Assembly: GCF_041956535.1 (NCBI RefSeq) | Contig: NW_027192212.1 | Span: 409,129 to 473,128 of the forward strand | DNA: 64,000 nucleotides | From: Calcarisporiella thermophila CBS 279.70 | Taxonomy: Eukaryota; Calcarisporiellomycota | Direction: 5' to 3' | Shown: piece after piece, positions 54,023 to 64,000 of the stretch | Layout: each line of letters begins with the position of its first letter | Position numbering within the stretch: the first letter of the stretch is position 1 | Notes under the pieces: generated by a model | The model's input: only the letters and a program-made list of their open reading frames with translations | The model's database searches: none | Told to the model about the DNA's origin: nothing | Position numbers and translations under genes: made by a program

Positions 54023-54768
54023 GGTTGCGATAGAAGAAACGGATGTCGTATTTTTTTTTTGGATGGAGAAAGGGAAGGGCACAAATAGTGGAGTAATAAA
54101 AAAAAAACCTAGGAGGGTAGGGAAAAAAAAAATAGACGAGGCTAGTAGCGATTGGGGGGAGCTGCTAGAATACTAATGTTGTCTTGTTCCCGGGGGAAGT
54201 TGGCAGGCCGTTCTGGACGGGAGATGTGGGTGGGGAGATGGGAAAAGAGACGGAGGGAATCGAGCAGAAAACAGCGAGGAAAAGCTGCGCGAGAAAGGGA
54301 GGAAGATACCGAGGTTTCGAGCTAGTGTTCTAATGCGAGATGTTCAGGTGAGAAAAACAGAAGAGAAAAAATAAACAGAAAAAATTTATTTAAAATATCT
54401 TCCAATTTGCGCACGCGCAGCCAATCCAAATCGAGTAAAAATCATGCATTTTTACCGTTATTAAACATTTTGCGCGAAATATCAAAAATCGCTCATTAAA
54501 TTTGGGAGATCAGTCGTTGTTTTGTTTTCGATAATTTTTGCGTTCCCATCCTCTCCCCCCCTCCTGCATCTCGGATGACCGTGTGAGTATAAAAATTTTC
54601 GTGTATGACTAATGGAGCTATCCACCGACTCGTCTGGACCCAGAGGAAAATAAACAGACTAAAACTGTGTATTATCAATTAACCCAAATTACAAAAGTTC
54701 TAAAAAAAATAAAATATGAAATATCACGAAAGCCTACGATCTGATTGTCAACTCCAGCCTCTTTTTCA
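54023..54768. other. ODC promoter and ISWI 3'-UTR spacer
   Basis: A tracts at 54050-54130 form the ODC leader. The rest is AT-rich with no gene. Confidence 0.55.
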
Positions 54769-57700
54769 TTAGCGCTTGCGCTTACCATTGGAAGGCTTTG
54801 CGGCTGCTTTCTATAATAGTAAAAATGTCGTGGTGAAAAAATTATACCCATAAGGATAGCCATTAGTGCACATCATACCTTTGAGCCCCCTCCCCCTGAC
54901 CGCGCCTTCGGCTTTTGCTCCTCCTCTTCAGCCTGCTCTTTTAACAGCAAATCAATCAGGGTGCGACAACGCCGAGCTATTTCCGCCGAAGTGCGCGATT
55001 TAAGGAACCAATCAAAGCGGAACATGGGAGAGCGCCGAATATCCTCGCGAATGCGATCATACGCGTCCTGCACACCATAGCCATGTCGCTCAAGCATTAC
55101 AATCAAAAAGCGATCCTCATCCTCCGTGTAATTTTTGCCACGAGCCCCGGGGTTGTATGGGATACGTAGTTGCTGCAGAGGCATGCGATACGCACTCACC
55201 ACATTTTGCAAAAGCGATTGCACCTCATTCTGCTTATCCCGCTCGCTTTCGCCGCGCTCAATTTTTGCAATGATCCTTTCCCAATCTGCAGCAATTTTTT
55301 AGGGGAGGGGAGAGGGATATATTAAACCACATTTTAATCTAACCAAACCAATGAAGAAGCAGCACAAACTTACCCTCAATCTCCTGATATCTATCCCAAA
55401 ACACCTTGGAGTATTTTTTGATATCCGCCACGGATTTATCGGGTAGATCGGAGGCAATGCCTTCGTATTGTTTTCTTCCGTGACGTGCACATGCACTCAC
55501 AAAGAGTTGGAAGTCCCGCTTGCTCCACTCAGAGAAACCCTGCGTTTCTAGCTCCTTCATTTCCTCGATCTCCTCCTCCGTCAGCGGTTCAGCTAAAAAC
55601 ATAAATTAAAAGGCGATTAGGGTTAGGCCCCGAGCTTGTGTATGCATTTGGAATAGACTTGTCAAAGTAAAAAATAAAAAATCCTATTTGAAATTACCGT
55701 TGTCGATTCGGGCCTGTTCCTCCAAGCGTACCTTCTCTCGCTCCTCCTCATCCTCCTCTTCAATCTCGATGGAGTTGGGCGGAACCTTGTAGCCGATGGA
55801 TTTCTAATCCCAAAAAGAATCAAGCTTTAATTCTCTACAAGGCACATGTGGACGGCCACTACTCACTCTAAAGTAGTAAATTTCCTTCTCCTGCAGCTCT
55901 GCAAGTCTCGGCGGGAAAAACTGGAAGTCATAGATCTTCACTTGTTTTGGAGGGCGTGGGGCGGTAGGTTCCGCCTCGCGCGGCTTTCCTTTGAGCACGT
56001 CACGATAGTAGTTGTCGATCGAATAGCCTCCAGCTTTGCGCTCGCGTTTCGCGGGTTGAATCCAGTTGAAGCCGATCTCAGCTTTGCGCTTGTTGCTAAA
56101 GTCCTCCCCCTGCCATTCATAAGCACTCGCCTCGGATGTAAAGTTGGTCAGGTCTTGCAATCCAAGGCTCTGGAACTTGCCGTGAAGTTCAGCAGTACGC
56201 TCCTCTCCTTGTTTCATGATCTCTTCAATGTCGTCAGAAATGTGATCATTGCTACCCAGAAAGCAATCATGAGCCTCCTACAGCGATTAAAATGGAAGTA
56301 ATCAAATTCACCTTTCATCTGTGTTAAAGATCATCTCGGCTCCATGCTGGATCATTTCCAACAACTCTTTCTGTGATGCAGCTGTAAATAAAGAAAACAA
56401 ATAAAATAGCACGCTATAAGTTGTGTATCTAATGATTCTTAAAGAATTCTCTTGCACCTTTTTGCTGCTGTGCTGCGCGACCTTGCTGGACCACCAATTG
56501 ATCAATCCGCAATTTTCGCATTGCTTGTTCAATCATGCGCTCCTCAAAGGAATGCTAAGTACGAGATTGAATTTGTAGCTTGACCATAAAGAACTGCAAA
56601 TAAATCGAGCTACCCACCTCCGTAACCAGCCGGAAAACATATACCTGCTTCTTTTGTCCAATACGGTGCGCACGGTCTTGAGCCTGGAGATCCACTTGAG
56701 GGTTCCTAATTTTCAACAATACATCAAAGATGCATAAACAAGGCTAATGGATACATTGGACAGCGTCGTCACCCACCAATCACTATCATATAAAATTACA
56801 ATGTCTGCAGTAGTCAGGTTGATACCCAAACCGCCAGCGCGTGTAGTGAGGAGGAAAATGAACTTTGTGCTATCAGGTTTATTGTACTCGTCGATTGACG
56901 CAATACGATCCTCATGACTCGTCTGGCCATCGATGCGGCAGTATTCTACCAGATTGGAAAGGCAGCAATGTGGTATATTATCCAACAAACTATTGAAACC
57001 AAATTCTACGATCAGATGCAACACGTACCATATCCTTTCCACCAGCAATAATCTTCCAATATATCCAAGACGCGGCTCATTTGGCTGAACAATAGCACTC
57101 GAGAGCCGCGCTCTTTCATCCTCATGAGTAACTTGTCAAGGATGATCATCTTTCCACAATTGTCTACTATATGCTGGTCAGTTGTATAGGGAGGTCCAGG
57201 CTCCTAAATGAAGACCGAAATACAAAACACATCAGTGGGAGGGAGGCTCAACCAAGGTTCATCATCAGATAACACTAACAGCCCCTTCGAATAAGTATGG
57301 ATGATTACAGCATTTGCGAAGTTGCATTGCGATGTTGAGTAAACGCATTTTCCCCTCTTTTTTACTTCCAGTTACACCTATAAAGCGAAAATAGAAATGA
57401 ATATCACTTCGTTTGCGAAACCAACCAAAAATAAACTACCGTTGACTGCATCAATGTCTTTCTCCAAGATCTTGCGGTACCACTGTCGCTGCATTTCACT
57501 CATACCCGCATAAATGTTGATTTCTTTCTTTGGCAACAACGATTTTTCCACATCCGATTTGATACGACGTAGCAAGAAAGGCCGCAGCACCATGTGTAGC
57601 TGTCTCACAACCTCATCCTGATCATTTTGTCGGTGAATCCACGCATCAAAATCCTCCGCTGAGCTGAACACATCAGGAAGTAAGAAATTCAAGAGTGCCT

Positions 57701-59317
57701 AAAATTAATTAGAGTGGTTATTGATGTAATACAACAAGCTACTCTAAGAGTCAATTAGGAAAGGCTACCCATAGTTCATGCAAGTCATTTTGTAAAGGAG
57801 TGCCAGTGATTAACATCCTGTTCCTTGAATTCACAAGACGCACAATTTGTGAAAGTCGCGATTTCTCATTTTTTATGCGGTGAGCCTCGTCAATGATGAT
57901 ATAGCGCCACTCGAATTTTTTGAAATGGGCCTTTTCAATCAAGCAAATCTCATAGGATGTGATGCATACTTCGAAATCTTGAGGAAGGAGACGATCTTTA
58001 ATCAGCTTTGCCTGAGTGATAAACAATGAAGAATTAGTCATAAAATTGTGGCCAGGTGAGGATTGATAATAGAAAATACCCTTTCTTCTTTGTTACCCTG
58101 AAGCAAAAGAACTCGAAAATCTGGAATCCAGCGTGCAAATTCACTTGCCCAGTTGTGAAGAGTCGACTTTGGTACTACGACAAGGTGGGGTCCCGGCACT
58201 TGGCGGAAAAACTTGAGGTAACCGAGGAAAGAGATTGTTTGTAAAGTTTTGCCAAGTCCCTATATAAAAACAGTATTACAATCTTATCACAAATAGAGCA
58301 ATAAAACCAAGTTTACCATTTCATCGGCAAGAATACCATTAATTTCATTCTCGTAGAGGGAAATCATCCAATTTAAGCCCTGTAGCTGATAATCTCTCAT
58401 TATGCCATTTTGGATGTCTATAAACAAATTCGAATCAAATGATCAGGTATGCCACGAAATTAAACGTCAATGTTGGTACTAACAGCTTGGTGATTCCGTG
58501 AATGTAGTGGGGGCCTCGTGAACCTCGGTTTCATCGTGTAGTAACTCTTCGTCCTCTTCCTTCTCTGTACGTCTACGCCTCCTAGACCTTTAGAGAGGGA
58601 AGCAAAAATTGAATTTTAGCATAAACCCGAATCCATAATGATTAAATTTATTGGTGTAACTACCCATCGTCATCTTTGGTGTTGTTTTTACCCTTGTTAA
58701 CTTTGTAAGCTTCTTCCAAAACAGCCTTGAAATCTTCGTCTCGGGCGACTTTGATGTTTAAAAAATACTCGAAAATTTCTGTATGGCCGAGGAGAAATGC
58801 GAATCGCTTTACGGTGGTCTTCAACTAGAGTGTTGAAAAAAACGAGATCAATTCCCAAATAGCCATAGAGTTTTGAAATGAAATACAAAACCTTTTCTTT
58901 ATCAACCTTGGATTTGAACCGCGAGCCGGCATCAGACGCAGTATCCTAGTTCAACACAAAAAACGTCCAGATTAAATCCAAACAGAATCCTGAGGAGAAC
59001 CACTTACTTCGGTAGCAAATTCTGAATCATCTTCTGTAATGGCTGCTGGAGTAGACACAGAGGTCGATGGAGGCTAATTCGAGGAAAATTTCAGAGAATA
59101 AAAAATGAAAATATAATCGTGGACTTCAATTGGGAGTGCCTAGGGCGTAGAATCATACCTGACTCTCATAATGCTCAGAAACGGCGGATGCGTCATAATC
59201 TTGTTCCACTTCCATGTGATCAGACTGGTAGATGAATAGAACAGTGAAAAATAAACTTAGATCGGAAAAGATCATATCTGTAAATTAGGAACATTTACTG
59301 ACCTCAGAGACAGCCAT
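54769..59317 (-). CDS. ISW1: ISWI-type chromatin-remodelling ATPase
   Basis: SNF2-family motor that slides and spaces nucleosomes. 21 exons, 1032 residues. Exons in order: 59303-59317, 59159-59224, 59008-59073, 58892-58945, 58664-58824, 58484-58581, 58317-58417, 58080-58259, 57769-58011, 57440-57698, 57280-57377, 57029-57203, 56777-56945, 56618-56705, 56458-56554, 56312-56381, 55867-56251, 55698-55803, 55374-55592, 54879-55285 and 54769-54810. Motifs: [32 protein letters not shown] (Walker A), [14 protein letters not shown] (DEAH), [46 protein letters not shown] and [13 protein letters not shown]. The HAND domain ([19 protein letters not shown]) and SANT/SLIDE ([31 protein letters not shown]) identify ISWI rather than CHD or SWI2. 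Isw1 versus Isw2 is not resolved. Confidence 0.93.
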
Positions 59318-59918
59318 TATGATATGAAAGCGTAATAATCTTATTCACAATGATCTCTAAGATTTTGGCGATTTCTTAGAGAATTATCCAAAGAGTTAAT
59401 ATTTAATCAAATGTTTAGTTAACGCGAAAGTGATAAAGTATATTGTGGATATGAAAACATAAAACGCGAAATTCTGCGCCATACATAAAATAATAATTTA
59501 TTCCTTGTAAATCTCGATTTTGGTAAGCTTCGAGAACAGCAATAGCTTAGTATAATTCACGTTTGTGCTGCAGTTCATACGGCGAAGACGTATCGTACTT
59601 GAGTTATTGCCTCATGACTACCTTTTGAAAGCAACCTTATATTGTCTTATTTTTAAAAAACATTCGGCTGTTTTTTATCGCTAGATGGTCTACTGCGCCA
59701 ACTCTCAACATTATTTCCTGAAGAAAAATCAGAGCTTTGTTCTATTAATCGGGGTCATAATACTATTTATATTTGAACTTTTTTTAAATCATTTGAAATG
59801 TACACGATTAGTATATCTATTAATTTGTTAGCTGGCTAAACATCGACAGATTGGCTCATATGCCAGAATACAAAGTCAAAAGTTGAATAGCTTTTTTTCA
59901 CTTTTTGGGTGCGAGTAC
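59318..59918. other. AT-rich spacer upstream of ISWI
   Basis: Promoter region of ISWI grading into the retroelement cluster. No gene. Confidence 0.5.
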
Positions 59919-62096
59919 TTTTTTTTTTGTTAGGAGTATCTTTATTAAAAAGTATCCTTTTGTGTACTTGATAAAAGAGATTAATAAACATCAGAGCACA
60001 AGAAATCCATGTAAGAGATTTGGGATATGAGGAGAGCGAATACCTTTCCTATTTTTTCAAGGATAGAGAAAAGTAGTACACGAGAGGGAGAAGGAAAAAA
60101 AAACAAAATAGAATACGGATGGTAGGATATACGGTAAAGTCGTATTGGAGTTAAGAGTTTTATGATGAAAGATATTTCATCCTAGACCTCCGTTTGCACC
60201 TCACGATTTTTTGCATTTCGTTTCCCAGTTGTTTAGCGAGCGCTATTTCGCCTGGTTGGGCGTTATCCGTTATTATCGAAAATCTGAACGATAGATGATC
60301 CAGATTACTGCATTATGGACCGTTGACACTACTTCCCGTTGGTAGCCCATGGTTTTGTGGTCTGTTCCAAATAGTCTGTCTTCCTTGGTTGATTCGTGGG
60401 CTCTCACTCAAAGAATGCGGCGGACGTAACTGTCTACTATTTATCATAGTTGATTTATGGCCGGGCATTCCAGGTAAGCATGAATAATGGTTTCCACTGC
60501 GTTGGTTGTGCACTACTTGCAAATATTATGTTGTCCTGTCCACTTACTAGTGATGATACCTCTCACCCATCTGTGTTTCAAGAGTCTCCATCTTCGTGCC
60601 CTATGCTTGGGTTCACTCGGCCGCTTTTTCCAGTACATCCAAGCTATCTCCCATCTGATGGAGTCGCTTGAGGTCTCTTCCCATTCTGGAGTGATACCCT
60701 CTCCTTTGCTTGTGCCTGACGTCCCGGGGCGAAGCCGCATTGGTCAGGATGGATGATCGACGTGATTACTCTCTGTATTCTCTACGCGAGTATTCTCGTT
60801 AGGAGTTTAATGTCCACGTTTAAGAGAGATATCGGTCGCCAGTTGCTCAGTGATTCGGCATCTCCTTTCCTCTTGTAGATTAGGACTATCGTTGCTTTCT
60901 TCAAGAAATCCATAGGGTTATCCAACATGAGGGCCTCATTAAAGAGCTGCTGAAGCATGAGGGCGAAATCATCTTCGAAGGCTCGATAGAATTCCGCCGT
61001 TAGTCCATCCGGGCCGGGCGACTTATTCTTTGGGGCCAGTCGAATGGCTTCCTCACCTCTTCTTCACTGATGGGTTCTTCCAGTTTTCCGCGCTTTTCGG
61101 CAGATAGAGTCTTGTCTACGTAATTGAGGATGATGTCTTGGTCGGTTGTACTTGTTGGCTCTCCAGTATAAAGTTCTGTGTAGAAATGGGCGGCCATTCT
61201 GGCTATTTCGCTAGGGTTCAGTGCGTGTTCCATCCGTTCTTTTCAGAGAAGTCATTGCGCTGACTGCTCTCCTCCCCGCAATGCGGCGGTGGAAGAATGC
61301 TGTGGATTTCTCGCCCTGGTCTGTCCAATTCAGGCGAGATCGGATACGTAGTGCTTCGGCCCTTCTATCAACATGGGCAGCTAGTTGGTTGCGGATTTTT
61401 TCTAGTTGGGCATATGATTCTCTGGTCCATGGGCCATCTTGGGATCTCTTGAGAGCCCTGGTTAGTTGTATTTCCTCTGCTCTAAAACAGCGTTGTCTCT
61501 GTGCCGCCTATGCGGTAGTGAGTGAACGAAATTGCTGTTTTGCAGCGTTCCAGAAAAGGCCAGTGGTCCTGAAAGATTCGCGGGTTGTGAGTAGATGATG
61601 CCGGTGAGCCTAAAGAGTGGTAGCGTAAGCTTCGTCATTTGCAAGGCTAGAGTTAAATCGCCATTGGCCATAACCAGATTTAGGAGCTGCAGTGTTCCTT
61701 ATTTCTATCTGAATAGCCATGTGGTCATATGTAGATCCGGGGGGGGTCCAGTAGAGTTACATCCGCTGTTTTTGATATTGGTGCCGTGCTGACTCAAAAT
61801 AGATCCAGTCGCGACCTTATTAGAGAGCTTCTGTGTGAGTACGTGAACTGATTGCCTTTAGATGAAAAGTGCCTGTGGACGTCAGTGAGGGAGGCCGCAG
61901 ACGTGATCATCCGAAGTCGATGTGAGGAGCCTCTGCGGTTTGGGAGTTATGTCCTCCATTCTGTCACTTTCCATCCCGTCGTCATCCATTACTTCCACGT
62001 CGTTTACAGTTCCTTCCTTGGGGTCGATGGGGTTCTCTGGCTCTATGATCTCGTTTTCTTCCAGCCATGGGTTATGCTGACTGGCTGAGGACAGCG
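59919..62096 (-). mobile_element. Decayed non-LTR (LINE) retrotransposon, minus strand
   Basis: Reading the minus strand from right to left: remains of the endonuclease C-terminus (YGQWRFNSSLANDEAY near 61640), a linker with SRLNWTDQGEKSTAFFHR (about 61330), and the reverse transcriptase fingers NKSPGPDGLTAEFY (about 61010) and SNWRPISLLNVDIKLLTRIL (about 60800). Then comes a zinc-finger-like C-terminal region (CTTNAVETIIHAYLECPA, about 60480). Frames are broken by shifts and stops. The catalytic YADD region is missing or unrecognisable between 60520 and 60780, so an internal deletion is likely. The T10 tract at 59919-59928 would be the 3' poly(A). The RT zinc-finger tail suggests an L1/Tx1-like or similar LINE clade. 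Confidence 0.8.
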
Positions 62097-62188
62097 TTTT
62101 TTTTTTTCAACAAAGAAAACCTTTTATTGAAAAGTCTCCTGTACAGTTAAAACGGTAGGGTAACTTCTACGTCAAAATCACCAGGGTA
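62097..62188 (-). mobile_element. 92-bp 5'-truncated retroelement tail with perfect 16-bp target-site duplication
   Basis: Begins (minus-strand 3' end) with a T11 tract and contains CTTTTATTG, the reverse complement of an AATAAA-type signal. The flanking direct repeats CTGGCTGAGGACAGCG at 62081-62096 and 62189-62204 are identical, the mark of target-primed reverse transcription. Inserted into the older LINE sequence or its flank. Confidence 0.8.
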
Positions 62189-62209
62189 CTGGCTGAGGAC
62201 AGCGGCGAA

Positions 62210-62656
62210 ATTTTTTTTTGATCAAAAGTGAATCTTTATTGTTTAAGAAGACTCAAAGTACAATTGTTACATTATTAAAAGTAATAAAATGAGAGAAAAG
62301 CTAGATATTAACGCGGTATTGCAATTCGGGGTAAGTTGATTATAACAAATTTTCTCCTCAAACGGTTAGATGAGTAATAAAACTCAATTAACTGCGGGTA
62401 TTAGGGAACGACTTGATAAGTGATATGGAGAGAGAGATATGAAGAAAGAGGTGGGGTAGTAGTAGGGACTACTGCATCAATCCAGTTCTAGAGCCGCTCC
62501 ATTAGCTCCTTTCACCGCGCCCATTTTACACCACCTGCTTCGATACTCTTCAATTTGTCGCTTTTTTCAGGCTCTTGTTAGTTCGGCTCCTATAGCCTCC
62601 TCAATATCCAGCTTGGCTCGATTGATGATGATTTCGGATGAGGCTTGAGTCCAAAG
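62210..62656 (-). mobile_element. 5'-truncated LINE 3' fragment, copy X1
   Basis: About 447 bp, related along its length to X2 by eye (shared GTACAATTGTTACATTATTA-like and TTAGTTCGGCTCCTAT stretches). A T9 tract stands at the left end (poly(A) on the minus strand). The right part encodes, on the minus strand, a degraded version of the X2 C-terminal peptide (EIIINRAKLDIEEAIGAEL) with one stop. The 12-bp direct repeat GACAGCGGCGAA precedes it at 62198-62209 and follows at 62657-62668. Confidence 0.75.
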
Positions 62657-62668
62657 GACAGCGGCGAA

Positions 62669-63154
62669 TTTTTTTTTTTGATCAATGCCGAGTCTTTATT
62701 GTATAGGAAGACTCTAAAATACAACTGTTACATTATTATAAGCAATAAAGTGAAAGGGAAGCCAAAGTTAAAGCTTTGGGTGATATCGTAGATCGAAATG
62801 ATATGTTGGTCATATTGACTTTCAGCTCAAATAGGTAAGGGAATGGTGAAACTCAACTAACTGTGGATATCAAAGGATAGCATGAGAAGTGGGGTGGGGA
62901 GTAAACAAATGGAAGCAGAGGATAGGAAGGGGATAAGGTAGGGATTACTGCGTTATCCCAGTATCAGTGCCGCTCCGATCGCTCCTTCTCTAACCGCACC
63001 CAGCTTGCACCATCTTCTTCGAAACTGTTCGATTTGCCGGTTTTTTCGTGCTCGGATTAGTTCGGCTCCTATCACTTCCTCAATATCTAGTTTGGCCCGG
63101 TTGATGATTATTTCGGGTGAGGCTCGGGTGCTTTCGAAATGAAAGGCGATCCGA
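62669..63154 (-). mobile_element. 5'-truncated LINE 3' fragment, copy X2
   Basis: Related to X1 and in the same orientation, with a T11 tract at the left end. The minus strand from about 63138 to the TAA at 62953 is open and codes for an Arg/Lys/Glu-rich helical C-terminus (RASPEIIINRAKLDIEEVIG ... EQFRRRWCKLGAVREGAIG). This is presumably the end of the parent LINE's ORF2. Direct repeats GACAGCGGCGAA flank it at 62657-62668 and 63155-63166. Confidence 0.75.
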
Positions 63155-63166
63155 GACAGCGGCGAA

Positions 63167-63563
63167 AAATGATCATAATTTTCAAAAATTTCATTTTAAT
63201 ATTTTTACATAAAAACATATTCTGTTGCGTCGAATAATAGACTAATAAGGTCTATCCTGACAATCCTCTAGCTATCCCTAAGCTCTTGATTGTCCTTCCG
63301 TAAACACTTCAGAAGGCCAATAAACGACACAGAGTGGATTGTAAAGTAATCCGGTTCTATCCCAAAACAAAAATAGCACTCTTTTATTGTAAACAAAGAT
63401 GTTTCCCTTTTATACTAAAGATAACGTACCACAAACATAAATGTAAACAAGATAATAAAAATATAATGAGGTAATCAAGGAAAAATATGTTAACCGTAAC
63501 CGTAAGCTAATAAATATACTAATAAAACCATCCCAAGAACTTAAAGAAGTGTAAAAGAAAAAT
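63167..63563. other. AT-rich spacer within the retroelement cluster
   Basis: No ORF or recognised element. The start AAAAATGATCATAATTTTC could be another old poly(A)-side remnant. Confidence 0.4.
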
Positions 63564-63579
63564 AAGCCGCCAAAGCCAC

Positions 63580-63919
63580 TTGTTTTTTTTGATCAATCAA
63601 TGGAAACTTTTATTTAATTTCCATATATTACATGAAGTTAATGTCAATGGACTTAACATAACGAGATATAGATCCTTGATCGATAGACTTTCAATCGATA
63701 TGCGTGTATCGTAGTTGTCGTGAATAGCATGTACGTGAAACCGATGTAATCTTTTGTACTTATCGTAAGGGCGATCTTATCAATAATCAAGACTCAGCTT
63801 CTGATCAAGTGGATAGCAGTCACAAGCTAAGAGTAAGTGCTGGTGGGGGAAGTGGGATTCGAACCCACGCCGTTCTCATCGGCATCCCAGGGATAGTCCA
63901 CTACACTAACCCTCCCCCA
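63580..63919 (-). mobile_element. tRNA-derived SINE with perfect 16-bp target-site duplication
   Basis: A 340-bp element lying between identical direct repeats AAGCCGCCAAAGCCAC at 63564-63579 and 63920-63935. Read on the minus strand it starts with a tRNA-like head (63918 leftwards), has a unique body of about 230 bp, and ends in ATTGATTGATC followed by eight A residues and CAA. The 3' end (TTGATC plus A tract) resembles those of LINE fragments X1 and X2, as expected if the SINE borrows their reverse transcriptase. Non-autonomous: no ORF. The intact duplication suggests a fairly recent insertion. Confidence 0.8.
63841..63918 (-). repeat. tRNA-like head of the SINE (boxes A and B, CCA end)
   Basis: Acceptor-like ends GGGGGAG and TTCCCCC pair, followed by ACCA. 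Box A is TTAGTGTAGTGG and box B is GGGTTCGAATCCCAC with a good T arm (GTGGG/CCCAC). The central part does not make a normal D and anticodon arm: TGCCG/CGGCG could close a loop with GAG, but leaves no variable region. So it is called the SINE promoter rather than a working tRNA gene, despite tRNA-like length (75 nt plus CCA). Confidence 0.65.
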
Positions 63920-64000
63920 AAGCCGCCAAAGCCACCTTTCCTCCTACTGCGCCATAATTCCATATTATGCCAAATCTCCTTACAACAATTCAACCAGCTT

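Noticed and set aside
61221-62088. Plus-strand ORFs (61221-61598, 61852-62088) in the retroelement region
   Set aside because: They are antisense to the decayed LINE, whose minus strand carries recognisable endonuclease and reverse transcriptase motifs.
63841-63918. Functional tRNA gene (for example Leu-GAG)
   Set aside because: Boxes A and B and the T arm are good, but no normal D plus anticodon arm can be folded. Its place at the 5' end of a TSD-flanked element makes a SINE head the better reading.
1-64000. CRISPR arrays, bacterial operons, defence systems or riboswitches
   Set aside because: The DNA is clearly eukaryotic nuclear, and no regularly spaced short repeats with unique spacers were seen.

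Overview
The window is nuclear DNA from a fungus. It is gene-dense, with short spliceosomal introns (mostly about 50-110 nt, GT..AG) and AT-rich spacers full of T and C tracts. The fungal assignment rests on an APSES-type cell-cycle transcription factor with ankyrin repeats, an Exo84 exocyst subunit, a PMP3/Sna-type membrane protein, a probable GPI-anchored surface protein and fungal-style RasGEF and PX-PB1 signalling proteins. The RT zinc-finger type of LINE and the tRNA-derived SINE at the right end would be unusual in yeasts, so a filamentous or early-diverging lineage seems more likely. I cannot name the species.

Layout, left to right. 0-9 kb: the 3' end of an unrecognised helical protein, EXO84 (7 exons, minus), a Rab5 GTPase (5 exons, plus), mitochondrial ribosomal protein uS19m (minus) and a lone gag-like ORF in AT-rich DNA. 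9.9 kb: tRNA-Cys(GCA). 11-15.3 kb: two tandem paralogous MFS transporters of the monocarboxylate type. 16.5-22.4 kb: an MBF/SBF-like transcription factor, eIF3g and the meiotic recombination factor MND1. 23.5-28.8 kb: a secreted, probably GPI-anchored protein and a gene-poor stretch with a few small-ORF candidates. 28.8-38.7 kb: a small acidic membrane protein, a PX-PB1 scaffold-like protein, an FBXO21-like F-box protein and a 1511-residue RasGEF. 39.4-49.1 kb: a tandem segmental triplication of a membrane glycosyltransferase-like gene joined to MSH3. 49.5-59.3 kb: a PMP3/Sna-like protein, a small cysteine-tailed protein, ornithine decarboxylase and a 21-exon ISWI chromatin remodeler. 59.9-64 kb: a retroelement graveyard with a decayed LINE, three 5'-truncated LINE tails and a complete-looking tRNA-derived SINE.

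Most genes are unrelated housekeeping genes without operon logic. The main non-housekeeping signals are two. First, the triplication duplicated the last exon of MSH3 together with its downstream neighbour, leaving two MSH3 exon relics and one deletion-derived glycosyltransferase pseudogene. Second, the retroelement cluster contains a SINE with a perfect 16-bp target-site duplication, whose 3' tail resembles the tails of neighbouring LINE fragments.

Exon coordinates were worked out by hand from reading frames and GT..AG sites. They sum to intact frames in every multi-exon gene for which joins are given. No database search was run, so family names are motif recognition.
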